From NCBI RefSeq assembly GCF_014836545.1, contig NZ_JACSQS010000001.1:174828-238827 (forward strand): a DNA stretch of 64,000 nucleotides, read 5' to 3'. Below the pieces are notes generated by a model, which saw only the letters and a program-made list of their open reading frames with translations, ran no database searches and was not told the DNA's origin. Shown here one piece after another: positions 43,439-53,461 of the stretch (the stretch's first letter is position 1; every line of letters starts with the position of its first letter). Made by a program: the position numbers and the translations under genes. Source of the stretch: Stenotrophomonas lacuserhaii (GTDB lineage Bacteria > Pseudomonadota > Gammaproteobacteria > Xanthomonadales > Xanthomonadaceae).

Positions 43439-43894
43439 ATGCCCGACAGCACCCGCCCGAAATCCGTCCTGCCCGCCACCCAGGTCCACATGGAGGGTTT
43501 CGCGCAGGTGCGTGAGGCACGCCGGTCCGAGCTGGTGGAGGACTACGTGGAGCTGATCGCCGACCTGATCGCCGACGGTCGCGAGGCCCGCCAGGTGGAC
43601 ATCGCCAGCCGCCTCGGGGTGGCCCAGCCGACGGTCGCCAAGGCGCTCAAGCGCCTGGTCAAGGAAGGGTGGGCGATCCAGCGCCCGTACCGCGGCGTGT
43701 TCCTGACCCCGGCCGGGGAGCAGCTGGCGCGTGATGTGCGCGTGCGCCACCAGACCGTGGAGCGCTTCCTGCTGGCGCTCGGCGTGGATGCCGATTCGGC
43801 GCGGCGCGATGCCGAAGGCATCGAACACCACGTCAGCGAGGCGACCCTGGCTGCCTTCGAGGCCTTCCTGGCCAAGGCGGCGCCGCATGTCTGA
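43439..43894 (+). CDS. mntR: Manganese-responsive regulator MntR (DtxR family)
   Basis: 151 residues. N-terminal winged helix (about 30-90, [41 protein letters not shown]) and C-terminal metal-binding dimer domain with [16 protein letters not shown] and [12 protein letters not shown], where His and Glu residues bind Mn(II). It represses manganese uptake genes; none are in this window. Overlaps tadA by eight bases, so they are co-expressed. Confidence 0.92.
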   Translation: MPDSTRPKSVLPATQVHMEGFAQVREARRSELVEDYVELIADLIADGREARQVDIASRLGVAQPTVAKALKRLVKEGWAIQRPYRGVFLTPAGEQLARDVRVRHQTVERFLLALGVDADSARRDAEGIEHHVSEATLAAFEAFLAKAAPHV

Positions 43895-44408
43895 TGCGCT
43901 GCCGGTCCACGATGCCGACGAACACTGGATGCGCCAAGCACTGGCGCTGGCCGAGCGGGCGCAGCGCGAGTTCAACGAGATACCGGTCGGCGCGGTACTG
44001 GTCAGTGCCGAAGGTGAAGTGCTGGGCGAAGGCTGGAACCTCAACATTGCCGAGCACGACCCCAGCGCGCATGCCGAGATCGTGGCGATGCGACGGGCGG
44101 GCAGGGCGCTGCAGAACCACCGGCTGATGGGCAGCACGCTGTACGTCACCTTGGAGCCCTGTGCGATGTGCGCGATGGCGATCGTGCACGCGCGCGTGGG
44201 CCGGCTGGTGTATGCAGCTACCGACCCGAAGACCGGCGCCTGTGGCAGCGTGTTCGATCTGCTCGGTGATGCGCGGCACAACCACCGGGTAGAGATCCAC
44301 GGCGGCGTGCTGGCACGCGAGGCGAGCACCCGCTTGACCAACTATTTCAGGGCCAAGCGCGGCCGCCCGCTGCTGTCGCTGGATGCGCCGGGTGCCGACG
44401 AAGGCTGA
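43887..44408 (+). CDS. tadA: tRNA adenosine(34) deaminase TadA
   Basis: 173 residues. Converts A34 to inosine in tRNA-Arg. Zn site residues are plain: HAE (in [15 protein letters not shown]) and PCAMC (in [17 protein letters not shown]). The ATG at 43887 lies in the end of mntR. Length and ending match the family. Confidence 0.95.
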   Translation: MSDALPVHDADEHWMRQALALAERAQREFNEIPVGAVLVSAEGEVLGEGWNLNIAEHDPSAHAEIVAMRRAGRALQNHRLMGSTLYVTLEPCAMCAMAIVHARVGRLVYAATDPKTGACGSVFDLLGDARHNHRVEIHGGVLAREASTRLTNYFRAKRGRPLLSLDAPGADEG

Positions 44409-44474
44409 ACGACGCGCTATCATGGCGCATCCATTCATGGCGAGCCTGCGGCCCGCCCACAGCGAGGCAACACG

Positions 44475-45047
44475 ATGGCCGACACCGGCGCGGGCAATGA
44501 CCGATTGATCTGGATCGACCTGGAAATGACCGGGTTGGACACCGACAACGATTCCATCATCGAGATCGCCACGGTGGTCACCGATGCCCAGCTCAACGTG
44601 CTTGCCGAAGGCCCGGAGTTCGCCATCCACCACGCGGTGGAGCGGCTGGACGCGATGGACGAGTGGAACCGCAACCAGCACCGCCGCTCGGGCCTGTGGC
44701 AGCGCGTGGTGGACAGCCAGGTCAGCCTGGGCCAGGCCGAAGCGGCCACGGTGAATTTCCTGGCCGAGTGGATCGGCGCGGGCGCCTCGCCGATGTGCGG
44801 CAATTCGATCTGCCAGGACCGTCGTTTCCTGCACCGTGAGATGCCGCGGCTGGAGAAGTATTTCCACTACCGCAACCTGGATGTGTCCACCATCAAAGAG
44901 CTGGCCAAGCGCTGGGCCCCGGCGGTGGCCGCCGGGGTGGGCAAGAACAGCAACCACACCGCGCTGAGCGATGTGCATGACTCTATCAACGAACTGAAGC
45001 ACTACCGGCAGTTCATGGGCACGCTGGCGGGCCTGCCGACAGCTTGA
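44475..45047 (+). CDS. orn: Oligoribonuclease
   Basis: 190 residues, DEDDh 3'-5' exonuclease that finishes RNA decay and cleaves pGpG from c-di-GMP breakdown. Motifs: [20 protein letters not shown] (first DE), [13 protein letters not shown] (D), and [17 protein letters not shown] (H and D). Near-perfect family length. A c-di-GMP cyclase is encoded further downstream in this window. Confidence 0.96.
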   Translation: MADTGAGNDRLIWIDLEMTGLDTDNDSIIEIATVVTDAQLNVLAEGPEFAIHHAVERLDAMDEWNRNQHRRSGLWQRVVDSQVSLGQAEAATVNFLAEWIGAGASPMCGNSICQDRRFLHREMPRLEKYFHYRNLDVSTIKELAKRWAPAVAAGVGKNSNHTALSDVHDSINELKHYRQFMGTLAGLPTA

Positions 45048-45099
45048 TCGAGCACGGTTGGACCATGTGGTGCTCGGTAGGTGACGAGGGCAAAGGTGG

Positions 45100-45170
45100 G
45101 TGACGACCGTTGGTCGTCACGCTTTTGCGGTGCAATGGAGCTGAAAAGCGCGACGACCAACGGTCGTCAC
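45100..45170. repeat. Two GTGACGACC dyad repeats in opposite spacer sense
   Basis: GTGACGACC-GTT-GGTCGTCAC at 45100-45120 and CGACGACC-AAC-GGTCGTCAC at 45151-45170, with a further half (GGGTCATCACCC) near 45181. They fill the 178-base gap between orn and the EcsC-family gene. Confidence 0.82.
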
Positions 45171-45225
45171 CCACACGCGCGGGTCATCACCCGGCCGTTC
45201 AACTACGCAGCGCTAAGATCGGCCC

Positions 45226-46074
45226 ATGAACGAGCCGATCCTGCTTCCGCGTGACATCGCCCACCAGCCCCAGGACTGGGCCGACCTGCAGCGCGCCGTG
45301 AGCCTGCTGGAGGCCCCGACAATCACCGCGCGCATGGCCAACCTGGTCGGCACGCCGCTGGAATTCGCGGTGAGCCGCCTGCCCAACGCGGTATCCAGCC
45401 GTATCCATGGCGCCGTGCAGGCGGCACTGTACAAGGCGGTGCAGGGCGCGCTGATGAGCATGGACAACACGCCGGGCAAATCCGCCTCCACGCGTTGGCA
45501 CAAGCTGGCGGCGGCCACATCCGGCGCGGTGGGCGGCGCCTTCGGTTTTGCCGCGTTGTTGATCGAACTGCCGGTGTCGACCACCATCATGATGCGCGCG
45601 GTGGCCGACGTAGCGCGCAGCGAAGGCTTCGACCTGGCCGACATGTCCACTCGCCAGGCCTGCCTGGAAGTGTTCGCACTGGGCGGCAACGCCAAGAGCG
45701 ACGACGCCAGTGAAACCGGCTACTACCTGGCCCGTGGCTTCACTGCCGACGTGGTGCGGCACCTGTCGGCCGAGCTGGCCGGGCGGGTGGTGACCGGCCG
45801 CAACTTGACCCTCGGCGTGGCGCCGAAGGAAGCCGGCAAACTGCTGGCCAAGCTGGTGGAAAAGGTAGCCGCTCGGTTCGGCGTGGTGATCACCGAGAAG
45901 TTCGCCGCGCAGGCGGTGCCGATCGTCGGCGCGGCCACCGGTGCGGCGTTGAACACCATGTTCACCGACTACTACCAGGACGTGGCGCGCGGCCATTTCA
46001 TCGTGCGCCGGCTGGAGCGCAAGTACGGCGAGGACGTGGTGCAGGCCTGCTACCAGCGCATCGCCCAAGGCTGA
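45226..46074 (+). CDS. EcsC-family protein
   Basis: 282 residues. The Gly/Ala-rich central segments (AAATSGAVGGAFGFAALLIE and PIVGAATGAALNTMFTDYYQ) with MMRAVADVARSEGFDL, VFALGGNAKSDDASETGYY and ARGHFIVRRLERKYG are the EcsC pattern. Bacillus EcsC goes with an ABC transporter, but in Proteobacteria it is usually alone and of unknown function. Likely membrane-associated. Confidence 0.88.
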   Translation: MNEPILLPRDIAHQPQDWADLQRAVSLLEAPTITARMANLVGTPLEFAVSRLPNAVSSRIHGAVQAALYKAVQGALMSMDNTPGKSASTRWHKLAAATSGAVGGAFGFAALLIELPVSTTIMMRAVADVARSEGFDLADMSTRQACLEVFALGGNAKSDDASETGYYLARGFTADVVRHLSAELAGRVVTGRNLTLGVAPKEAGKLLAKLVEKVAARFGVVITEKFAAQAVPIVGAATGAALNTMFTDYYQDVARGHFIVRRLERKYGEDVVQACYQRIAQG

Positions 46075-46206
46075 CCGGGCGGTGCTGCTGGGCTGACGTG
46101 GCGCTGATCGTTGCACCACAGGCACAACTGAATTGCCTGGCCGGGTCTGTAAGCGGCGGCGGCCGGCCCCCATCCTTGTTGCATGCTCATCGCGCAAGGA
46201 TTTTCC

Positions 46207-47319
46207 ATGCTGTTCTCCCCGTATTCCCTGGGTCCGCTGCGGCTGGCCAACCGTATCGTGATGCCGCCGATGACCCGCTCGCGGGCCGCCGAAGGCAACG
46301 TGGCCACCGCGGCGATGGCCGCCTATTACGCGCAGCGCGCCTCGGCCGGCCTGATCGTCAGCGAAGGCACCCAGATCAGCCCGCAGGGCCAGGGGTACGC
46401 CTGGACGCCGGGCATCCACAGCACCGCGCAGATCGAAGGCTGGCGCGCGGTCACTGATGCGGTGCATGCCGCGGGCGGTCGCATCTTCGCGCAGCTCTGG
46501 CATGTGGGGCGGGTCTCGCACGTGGCGCTGCAGCCGGGTAATGCCGCACCGGTTTCATCGTCCGCGCTGCAGGCCGAGGGAGTGAAGGTGTTCGTTGATC
46601 CCGCTGGTGCCGGGCCGCAGTCCGGGGTGGGCGAGATGATCCAGCATTCGATGCCGCGGGCGCTGCTGGAGGATGAGATCCCGGCCATCGTCGCCGAGTA
46701 CGCACAGGCCACCCGCAATGCGCTCGCCGCCGGCTTTGACGGGGTGGAGCTGCACGGTGCCAACGGCTACCTGATCAACCAGTTCATCGATTCGCAGGCC
46801 AACCAGCGCACCGATGGCTACGGCGGGGCGCTGGGCAACCGCCTGCGCTTCCTGCGCGAAGTGGCGGCGGCGGTGGTCAAGGTGGCCGGCGGCGAGCGGG
46901 TAGGGGTGCGGCTGGCGCCGCTGACCACGCTGCAGGGCGCGGTGGATGACACGCCGCAGGCCACGTATCTGGCCGCAGCGCACGTGCTGGACCAGCTGGG
47001 CGTGGGCTATCTGCACATTGCCGAGGCCGACTGGGAAGACGCACCGCTGATGCCGGTGGCGTTCAAGGAGGCACTGCGGATCATCTACAGCGGCACGTTG
47101 ATCTATGCGGGCAAGTACACCCTGGCGCGTGCCGAAGAGGCGCTGGCGAAGGGCTGGGCCGATCTGATCGGTTTCGGCCGGCCATTCATTGCCAACCCGG
47201 ACCTGCCGCAACGATTGCAGGCCGGTGCGGTCTTGAAAGAGCCGGACCGGGCAACCTATTTTGGTGGCGGGGTGGAAGGATTCACCGATTACCCGGCGTT
47301 GGAGGCAGCGGAAGCGTAG
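46207..47319 (+). CDS. Old yellow enzyme, alkene (N-ethylmaleimide) reductase
   Basis: 370 residues from an ATG with AAGGA upstream. FMN-dependent TIM barrel: LANRIVMPPMTRSRA at the start, QLWHVGRVSH (about 93), FDGVELHGANGYLINQFID (about 175-193, with the substrate His-Asn pair), DGYGGALGNRLRFL and IGFGRPFIANPDLP near the end. It reduces activated C=C bonds such as in quinones or nitro compounds (NemA/XenA group). The 370-residue length matches E. coli NemA (365). Confidence 0.92.
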   Translation: MLFSPYSLGPLRLANRIVMPPMTRSRAAEGNVATAAMAAYYAQRASAGLIVSEGTQISPQGQGYAWTPGIHSTAQIEGWRAVTDAVHAAGGRIFAQLWHVGRVSHVALQPGNAAPVSSSALQAEGVKVFVDPAGAGPQSGVGEMIQHSMPRALLEDEIPAIVAEYAQATRNALAAGFDGVELHGANGYLINQFIDSQANQRTDGYGGALGNRLRFLREVAAAVVKVAGGERVGVRLAPLTTLQGAVDDTPQATYLAAAHVLDQLGVGYLHIAEADWEDAPLMPVAFKEALRIIYSGTLIYAGKYTLARAEEALAKGWADLIGFGRPFIANPDLPQRLQAGAVLKEPDRATYFGGGVEGFTDYPALEAAEA

Positions 47320-47325
47320 CGGGCG

Positions 47326-47426
47326 GTAGCGCCGAGCCATGCTCGGCGAGCGCAGCGGAAGGCAGGAGCGTGACGACCAACGGTCGTCACCACCAGGAGC
47401 AGGGGCATGACGGCCAGCGGCCGTCA
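47326..47426. repeat. REP hairpin plus two dyad repeats, stacked
   Basis: GTAG with GCCGAGCCATGCTCGGC (47326-47347), then GTGACGACC-AAC-GGTCGTCAC (47370-47390), then TGACGGCC-AGC-GGCCGTCA (47408-47426). Both repeat families sit side by side between the convergent reductase and MscS genes, where they may work as terminators. Confidence 0.85.
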
Positions 47427-47436
47427 CTACCGGGGC

Positions 47437-48345
47437 TCAGCGCGGATCGCGCACCAGGGCTTCGGCGTTGGTGACGCTGCCGTCCTTGCCGTGCAGGTAC
47501 AGGTGCATGTCCTGCTGCGGATACGGGATGTTGATGCCGGCCTTGTCGTAGCCCAGCTTCAGCTGCTCCAGCAGCGTCACCTTGGTGCCGAAGTGGTCGG
47601 CGGCGTTGACGTAGCAGCGGATGCCCAGGTTGATCGAGTGCGCTCCCAGTTCGTACACCACCACGTCCGGCGCCGGGGTGGCCAGCACGCGCTTGTCGGC
47701 CTTCATGATGGACAGCGCGGTATCGCGCGCCAGCTGGATGTCGTCCTCGTAACCAATGCCGATGACCAGCTCCACGCGGCGCGTCGGCTCGGCGGTGAGG
47801 TTGATGATCGGGGCGGCGGTGATCAGCGTGTTGGGGATGGTGGTGTGCTGGTTGTCGGCGCCGGTGATGACGGTCTGGAAGATGCGCACGTCGCGCACGG
47901 TGCCGGTCTGTCCTGCCACGGTCACCACGTCGCCCACGCGGAACGGCCGCAGGGTCACCAGCATCACCCCGGAAGCGATGTTGGACAGCGAGTCCTTCAA
48001 GGCCAGGCCGATCGCCAGGCCCGCGGTACCCAGCACCGCCAGCAGCGGGGAGATCGGGACGCCCAGCGTGGCGATGGCCAGCACCGCGACGATCACCAGC
48101 GCAGCGGCATACACCACATTGCGCATGAAGCTGCCGAGCATCGGGTCCATGCCGACCCGCGCGGTGGCGCGTGGCAGCACGTTGGACACGCGTCGGGCCA
48201 GCCAGATGCCGACCAGCAGCACCACGATGGCGGCGATCAGCGGCAGGCCGTAGGTTTCGAAGATGCGTTCCCAGTTGAGGCTGTGCCACCAGGACGATGC
48301 GGGGAGGGCGGGCGTGGGATCGGGCGTGGGGGCGGCGGCGGACAT
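47437..48345 (-). CDS. MscS-family small-conductance mechanosensitive channel
   Basis: 302 residues with three membrane helices (about 33-50, 75-95, 100-125). The third, pore-lining helix and following loop carry LGTAGLAIGLALKDSLSNIA and SGVMLVTLRPFRVGDVVTVA, the MscS core. C-terminal beta and alpha/beta domains follow, ending VRDPR. It releases osmolytes on hypo-osmotic shock. Length is close to E. coli MscS (286). Confidence 0.94.
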   Translation of the reverse strand: MSAAAPTPDPTPALPASSWWHSLNWERIFETYGLPLIAAIVVLLVGIWLARRVSNVLPRATARVGMDPMLGSFMRNVVYAAALVIVAVLAIATLGVPISPLLAVLGTAGLAIGLALKDSLSNIASGVMLVTLRPFRVGDVVTVAGQTGTVRDVRIFQTVITGADNQHTTIPNTLITAAPIINLTAEPTRRVELVIGIGYEDDIQLARDTALSIMKADKRVLATPAPDVVVYELGAHSINLGIRCYVNAADHFGTKVTLLEQLKLGYDKAGINIPYPQQDMHLYLHGKDGSVTNAEALVRDPR

Positions 48346-48373
48346 GCGGTCTCCTGGTCGGGCGCTGGAAACA

Positions 48374-48399
48374 ACAAGCCCCGCATAGGCGGGGCTTGT
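48374..48399 (-). terminator. Hairpin after ppsA
   Basis: ACAAGCCCCGC, a 4-base loop (ATAG), then GCGGGGCTTGT: 11 perfect pairs between the ppsA stop (48488) and the mscS start. On the minus strand it is followed by TGTTTCC, a weak T-run. Likely ends ppsA mRNA and separates it from mscS. Confidence 0.6.
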
Positions 48400-48487
48400 G
48401 TGTGTGGCACGAGTATGCCGGTGAAGCGGTAAAGATCCTGTAGAAGCGTGGCGGCCGGCGGGCGGCCCGCCACTACCGCAGCGGTCG

Positions 48488-50866
48488 TCAGCCGCCCTGC
48501 TTCAGCTTGGCCAGCCGCAGCCAGGTGTCGACCACGGTGTCCGGATTCAGCGACACCGATTCGATGCCTTCCTGCATCAGCCACTCGGCCAGGTCCGGGT
48601 GGTCGGACGGACCCTGTCCGCAGATGCCGACGTACTTGCCCTTGGCGCGGGCGGCCTTGATCGCCATCGACAGCAGCTTCTTGACCGCCGGGTTCCGCTC
48701 GTCGAACAGGTGCGCGACGATCGAGGAGTCACGATCCAGGCCCAGGGTCAGCTGGGTCAGGTCGTTGGAGCCGATGGAGAAGCCATCGAAGATCTCGAGG
48801 AACTCATCGGCGAGCAGCGCGTTGGACGGAACCTCGCACATCATGATGATCTTCAGGCCGTTCTCGCCCTGCTTGAGGCCATTCTGTTCCAGCACCTCGA
48901 CGACCTTGCGGCCTTCTTCCAGCGTGCGCACGAACGGAATCATGACCCACAGGTTGTCCAGGCCCATCTCGTTGCGCACGCGCAGCACGGCCTTGCATTC
49001 CAGCGCGAAGGCAGCGGAGAAACTCGGGTCGACATAACGGCTGGCGCCGCGGAAGCCGATCATCGGGTTTTCTTCGTGCGGTTCGTAGTTGGTGCCGCCG
49101 ATCAGGTTGGCGTACTCGTTGGACTTGAAGTCCGACAGGCGCACGATCACCGGGTTCGGGGCCACCGACGCGGTCAGGGTGGCGATGCCTTCGGCCAGGC
49201 GGTCCACGTAGAAGCTCACCGGATCCTTGTAGCCGGCAATCTTCTCGTCGATCTTCTTCTTCGTCGCCATGTCCTGGCGGTCATATTCCAGCAGCGCATT
49301 CGGATGGATGCCGATGTGGCTGGCGATGATCATTTCCAGACGCGCCAGGCCGATGCCCGCGTTCGGCAGCTGGCCGAAGTCGAACGCGCGTTCCGGGTTG
49401 GCCACGTTCATCATGATCTTCAGCGGCGCCGGCGGCATGTTGCCGAGATCGGTGGTGGTGCGTTCGAACTCGAGGATGCCTTCGTAGATGAAGCCGGTGT
49501 CACCCTCGGCGCAGCTGACAGTGACCTGCTGGCCATCCTGGATCAGCTGGGTGGCGTTGCCCGAACCGACTACCGCCGGTACGCCGAGCTCACGCGCGAT
49601 GATCGCGGCGTGGCAGGTGCGGCCACCGCGGTTGGTGACGATGGCCGAAGCCCGCTTCATCACCGGCTCCCAATCGGGGTCGGTCATGTCGGCGATCAGC
49701 ACGTCGCCGGGCTGCACGCGGGCCATGTCGTCCAGCGTCTTGACCACGCGGGCGGTGCCGGCACCGATCTTGGCACCCACGGCGCGGCCTTCGGCCAGCA
49801 CCTTGCCGTCCTTCTGGCTCAGCGCGAAGCGCTCGATCTGGGTGGCGTGGCTGCGCGACTTCACCGTTTCCGGGCGCGCCTGCACGATGAACAGCTTGCC
49901 GCTGACACCGTCCTTGGCCCACTCGATGTCCATCGGACGGCCGTAGTGCTTTTCGATGACCAGCGCCTGCTTGGACAGTTCCTGCACGTCTTCGTCGCTG
50001 ATCGAGAAGGTGCTGCGCAGGTCGGCCGGGGTGTCTTCGATGCGCACGCGCTCACCGGGGACGTCCGAATACACCATGCGGATCGCCTTGCTGCCCAGCG
50101 AACGACGCAGGATCGCCGGCTTGCCGGCATTCAAGGTGGGCTTGTAGACGTAGAACTCGTCCGGGTTGACCGCACCCTGCACGACCATCTCGCCGAGGCC
50201 GAACGAGGAGGTCACGAAGACCACGTCACGGAAGCCGGATTCGGTGTCCAGGGTGAACAGCACGCCGGACGACCCGACGCCCGAACGCACCATCAGCTGC
50301 ACGCCGGCGGACAGGAACACATCCTCGTGCTTGAAGCCGTGGTGGACGCGGTAGGCGATGGCGCGATCGTTGTACAGCGAGGCGAATACTTCCTTGACCT
50401 TCAGCACGACATCGTCGGCGCCGGTCACGTTGAGGAAGGTCTCCTGCTGGCCGGCGAAGGATGCATCGGGCAGGTCTTCGGCGGTGGCCGAGGAGCGCAC
50501 GGCCACGGCGATGTCGCCGCCGCCGTTCTCAGCGCTCAGCTGCGCATACGCCGTGCGGATGTCCTGGTCCAGCTGCGGCTGCAGCGGCGCGTCGATGACC
50601 CAGCCACGGATTTCCTTGCCGGCAGCGGTCAGTGCGGCAACGTCTTCGACATCCAGCGTGGCCAGCTTGTCGAAAATGCGCTTGGACAGATCGTTATGGG
50701 CGATGAAGTCCTTGAAGGCTTCGGAGGTCGTGGCATAGCCCCCGGGCACGGACACCCCGAGACCGGCGAGGTTGCCGATCATTTCGCCCAGCGACGAATT
50801 TTTTCCACCCACGCGGGCCAGGTCGGCCAAGCGCAGTTCGTGCAACCACAGGATATTCTCGTTCAA
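48488..50866 (-). CDS. ppsA: Phosphoenolpyruvate synthase
   Basis: 792 residues, exactly the E. coli PpsA length, when the TTG at 50866 (GGAG 9 bases upstream) is used. It makes PEP from pyruvate and ATP for gluconeogenesis. N-terminal ATP-grasp part ([35 protein letters not shown]), phosphohistidine in [20 protein letters not shown] (about 420), and PEP/pyruvate-binding barrel ([46 protein letters not shown]). Divergent from its regulator ppsR. Confidence 0.96.
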   Translation of the reverse strand: MNENILWLHELRLADLARVGGKNSSLGEMIGNLAGLGVSVPGGYATTSEAFKDFIAHNDLSKRIFDKLATLDVEDVAALTAAGKEIRGWVIDAPLQPQLDQDIRTAYAQLSAENGGGDIAVAVRSSATAEDLPDASFAGQQETFLNVTGADDVVLKVKEVFASLYNDRAIAYRVHHGFKHEDVFLSAGVQLMVRSGVGSSGVLFTLDTESGFRDVVFVTSSFGLGEMVVQGAVNPDEFYVYKPTLNAGKPAILRRSLGSKAIRMVYSDVPGERVRIEDTPADLRSTFSISDEDVQELSKQALVIEKHYGRPMDIEWAKDGVSGKLFIVQARPETVKSRSHATQIERFALSQKDGKVLAEGRAVGAKIGAGTARVVKTLDDMARVQPGDVLIADMTDPDWEPVMKRASAIVTNRGGRTCHAAIIARELGVPAVVGSGNATQLIQDGQQVTVSCAEGDTGFIYEGILEFERTTTDLGNMPPAPLKIMMNVANPERAFDFGQLPNAGIGLARLEMIIASHIGIHPNALLEYDRQDMATKKKIDEKIAGYKDPVSFYVDRLAEGIATLTASVAPNPVIVRLSDFKSNEYANLIGGTNYEPHEENPMIGFRGASRYVDPSFSAAFALECKAVLRVRNEMGLDNLWVMIPFVRTLEEGRKVVEVLEQNGLKQGENGLKIIMMCEVPSNALLADEFLEIFDGFSIGSNDLTQLTLGLDRDSSIVAHLFDERNPAVKKLLSMAIKAARAKGKYVGICGQGPSDHPDLAEWLMQEGIESVSLNPDTVVDTWLRLAKLKQGG

Positions 50867-51012
50867 GCGCGATGCTCCGTTTGGCCATCGCCCGAGGCGG
50901 GCTGGAAATGGCCGCGTCCGTAGGAAGAAGCCGCTATGATGCCGGTCGGACTGCCGTCGGCACAAGCTTGTGACAGCAGCTGTTTTAAGTTTCGGACTGG
51001 GAAAATGCGCAT

Positions 51013-51834
51013 ATGACGACCATCCGACCGGTGTTCTATGTCTCTGATGGAACCGGTATCACCGCTGAAACCATTGGGCATAGCCTGCTCACCCAGTTCT
51101 CCGGATTCAGCTTCATCACCGACCGGATGTCGTTCATAGACGACCCGGAAAAAGCCGCCGAGGCCTGTGCCCGGATCCAGGCGGCCGGGGAGCGCTACCA
51201 GGTCCGGCCGATCGTGGTGAACTCCTGCGTGGACCAGAGCCTGAGCGTGATCCTGGCCAGCAGCGGGGCGCTGATGCTGGACGTTTTCGCGCCTTTCATC
51301 GAACGGCTGGAGGCCGAGTTGTCCTCGCCGCGGTTGTCGCGGGTGGGCCAGGCGCACGGCATGGTCGACTTCGAGACCTATCACCGCCGGATCAACGCGA
51401 TGAACTTCGCGCTGAGCCACGATGACGGCATCGCGGTGAACTACGACGATGCCGACGTGATCCTGGTGGCCGTCTCGCGGGCGGGAAAGACCCCGACCTG
51501 CATCTACCTGGCGCTGCATTACGGGGTCAGCGCGGCCAATTACCCGCTGACCGACGAAGACCTGGAAACCGAGCAGCTGCCGCCGCGCCTGCGCAATTAC
51601 CGCCGCAAGCTGTTCGGGCTGACCATCGATCCGGAGCGGCTGCAGCAGATACGCCAGGAACGCCGGCCCAACTCGCGCTATGCGGCCGCCGAAACCTGCC
51701 GGCGCGAAGTGGCCATCGCCGAGCGCATGTTCCAGCTGGAGCGGGTGCCGACGCTGAGCACCACGCATACCTCGATCGAGGAGATTTCCAGCAAGGTGCT
51801 GGCGACGCTGGGACTGCGGCGCGAGTTGTATTGA
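51013..51834 (+). CDS. ppsR: PEP synthase regulatory protein PpsR
   Basis: 273 residues of the DUF299/PSRP family, a bifunctional kinase and pyrophosphorylase that switches PpsA off and on by phosphorylating a Thr next to its catalytic His. Opens with [21 protein letters not shown]-loop-like [20 protein letters not shown] near 157. It is divergent from ppsA, the usual partner. Confidence 0.95.
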   Translation: MTTIRPVFYVSDGTGITAETIGHSLLTQFSGFSFITDRMSFIDDPEKAAEACARIQAAGERYQVRPIVVNSCVDQSLSVILASSGALMLDVFAPFIERLEAELSSPRLSRVGQAHGMVDFETYHRRINAMNFALSHDDGIAVNYDDADVILVAVSRAGKTPTCIYLALHYGVSAANYPLTDEDLETEQLPPRLRNYRRKLFGLTIDPERLQQIRQERRPNSRYAAAETCRREVAIAERMFQLERVPTLSTTHTSIEEISSKVLATLGLRRELY

Positions 51835-51845
51835 GGGGGAAAAGC

Positions 51846-51866
51846 GTGACGACCAACGGTCGTCAC
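51846..51866. repeat. GTGACGACC dyad repeat
   Basis: GTGACGACC-AAC-GGTCGTCAC, perfect, 11 bases after the ppsR stop. Same element as at 21375, 47370 and 62685. Confidence 0.85.
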
Positions 51867-51977
51867 CCACCGAAGCGGGGGTCTTCACCCACCAAAGCGG
51901 TGCCAACCCTGATCGTGCGCCCAACATGGGGGCCGCACAAGCTGCCGCGGCGTGTCCGCTTTGTGTAGGATCGAGGC

Positions 51978-52490
51978 ATGGCCCAAGCCCGTCCTCTCGC
52001 CGAACGCATTCCCCGTCTCAGCCGGCTCAGCTGGTTGATGGGCCTGTACGCTGAAAACCACCGGCACCTGGTGCGCCTGTTCGCGCCCGGTGACCTGGAG
52101 GTTGGCAGCTATGTTTCCTCGGTCGGTGATGGGCTGGATGTCCGCCTGGACGTGATCGCCCGCCACGCCTATACGGTGGAGCTGCGGCTTACCTACGACC
52201 TGTGCGATCCGGTCACCGGGCAGCCGGACCCTTCGGCTTACATCCGGTTGTACCGCGACGCCCGGCAGGCCGAGACCACGCACTGCTACGTGGGCCGACG
52301 CTGGCAGGACGTGGTGGGCATGTACCCGCCACCGGCCGAGCTAATCAGCCACCGCATGCGCATGAACACCTTCCTGGGCAAGTGGCTGGATTACCTGGCC
52401 GAACGCGGCCACGGCGTGGCCACGCTGGTCCGGGACCACGGCACGGAACCGGCAGCCAGCGCTGAGAAGCGTCTGTCGATCGTGCCCTGA
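51978..52490 (+). CDS. DUF1249 family protein (YqiB-like)
   Basis: 170 residues, soluble. The start LSRLSWLMGLYAENHRHLVR and middle DPSAYIRLYRDARQAETTHC, with RMNTFLGKWLDYLAERGHG near the end, fit DUF1249 (E. coli YqiB), a gamma-proteobacterial family of unknown function that in E. coli lies by nudF and cpdA. Here a Nudix hydrolase gene follows 40 bases later, a similar pairing. Confidence 0.86.
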   Translation: MAQARPLAERIPRLSRLSWLMGLYAENHRHLVRLFAPGDLEVGSYVSSVGDGLDVRLDVIARHAYTVELRLTYDLCDPVTGQPDPSAYIRLYRDARQAETTHCYVGRRWQDVVGMYPPPAELISHRMRMNTFLGKWLDYLAERGHGVATLVRDHGTEPAASAEKRLSIVP

Positions 52491-52530
52491 TCGGACATAA
52501 TCAGCGGCTCACCCGTTGCTGGACCCGCGC

Positions 52531-53019
52531 ATGCCGTACACCCCCATCGTCGCCACCCTGGGCTACGTGCTGTCCCCTGATCGTCGCCAGGTGCTGATGA
52601 TCCACCGCAACACGCGGCCGGGTGACCATCACCTGGGCAAGTACAACGGTCTGGGTGGCAAGGTGGAGCCGGACGAAGACGTCGCCACCGGCATGCGCCG
52701 GGAGATCCAGGAAGAGGCGGGGATCGATTGCACCTCGATGCAGCTGCGCGGCACCATCAGCTGGCCGGGTTTCGGCAAGCACGGCGAGGACTGGTTCGGG
52801 TTCGTGTTCGTGGTCGATGCCTACGAGGGCACCCCGCACGGCGGCAACCACGAAGGCACGCTGGAGTGGGTGGACATGGACAAGCTGGACAGCCTGCCGA
52901 TGTGGGAAGGTGATCGCCATTTCCTGCCGCTGGTGTTCGACACCGATCCGCGCGCCTTCCATGGCGTGATGCCCTACCGGGACGGCCGGATGCAGTCCTG
53001 GAGCTACAGCCGGATCTGA
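52531..53019 (+). CDS. Nudix hydrolase (8-oxo-dGTPase/MTH1-like)
   Basis: 162 residues from the ATG at 52531. The Nudix box is complete: GGKVEPDEDVATGMRREIQE followed by EAGI, giving GX5EX7REUXEEXGU. Features HRNTRPGDHHLGKYNGLGGK and ISWPGFGKHGEDWFGFVFV resemble the MTH1/MutT-like purine nucleotide sanitisers. Substrate not proven. The last 17 bases of coding plus tail are duplicated about 110 bases downstream. Confidence 0.88.
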   Translation: MPYTPIVATLGYVLSPDRRQVLMIHRNTRPGDHHLGKYNGLGGKVEPDEDVATGMRREIQEEAGIDCTSMQLRGTISWPGFGKHGEDWFGFVFVVDAYEGTPHGGNHEGTLEWVDMDKLDSLPMWEGDRHFLPLVFDTDPRAFHGVMPYRDGRMQSWSYSRI

Positions 53020-53261
53020 AGGGCGCGGGCAGCACCGCCGAGCATGGCTCGGCGCTACCGAGTCCAGCGCGCCGAAGGCGGGGGATGTACGGCATGCGCG
53101 GACAACCTGCGCCACGAGCCGGATCTGAAGGGCTTTCGCTTGAACCCCGTCATACTGCGGTCCGTCAGATGGAGAGCCCCCTTCAAAGGGGGCGCGCCGA
53201 AGGCGGGGGGATGTACGGCATGCGCGGACAACCTGCGCCACCTCAGTGGCGCAGGTTGTCC
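53008..53261. repeat. Nested direct repeats ending in a 16-base-pair hairpin
   Basis: AGCCGGATCTGAAGGGC occurs at 53008-53024 and 53117-53133. A longer unit of about 49 bases (starting GCGCGCCGAAGGCGGGGG, ending CTGCGCCAC) occurs at 53067-53115 and 53192-53241. The second copy is then mirrored: GGACAACCTGCGCCAC, loop CTCA, GTGGCGCAGGTTGTCC (53226-53261). Confidence 0.85.
53037..53059 (-). repeat. GTAG-type REP hairpin
   Basis: GCCGAGCATGGCTCGGC followed by GCTACC, read as GGTAGC plus hairpin on the minus strand, 18 bases after the Nudix gene. Confidence 0.82.
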
Positions 53262-53301
53262 ACAGGGGGTGTGGATTGTTGGTGAGCAACTTTGTGGATA
53301 A
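53256..53301. promoter_or_regulatory. Cluster of DnaA-box-like motifs
   Basis: TTGTCCACA at 53256-53264 and TGTGGATTG at 53270-53278 are near matches to a DnaA box, and TGTGGATAA at 53293-53301 is a perfect one (TTATCCACA on the other strand). They lie in the 440-base gap before pssA. The remainder (53302-53461) shows no gene. Confidence 0.35.
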
Positions 53302-53461
53302 CCGCCGTTCGCCCCCGTCGGGCAACGCTGTCAAGATGGGTGGCCAAAAATTGACCGCATGTGATGATCCGTGATGGGCGGGTGAATGCGCCACTCCCGC
53401 GCCGCTGTTGCCTTTGCGCGCCCTCGCGTACCCTGTAGCCCACTGCTGCCCGTGAGCCTTC

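Noticed and set aside
48599..50923. A 774-codon open frame antisense to ppsA
   Set aside because: Shadow of ppsA in the reverse frame, low-complexity composition.
9853..53059. GTAG/GCCGAGC repeats as a CRISPR array or insertion-sequence ends
   Set aside because: Copies are scattered singly or as inverted pairs with no regular spacers and no cas or transposase gene; they fit REP elements.
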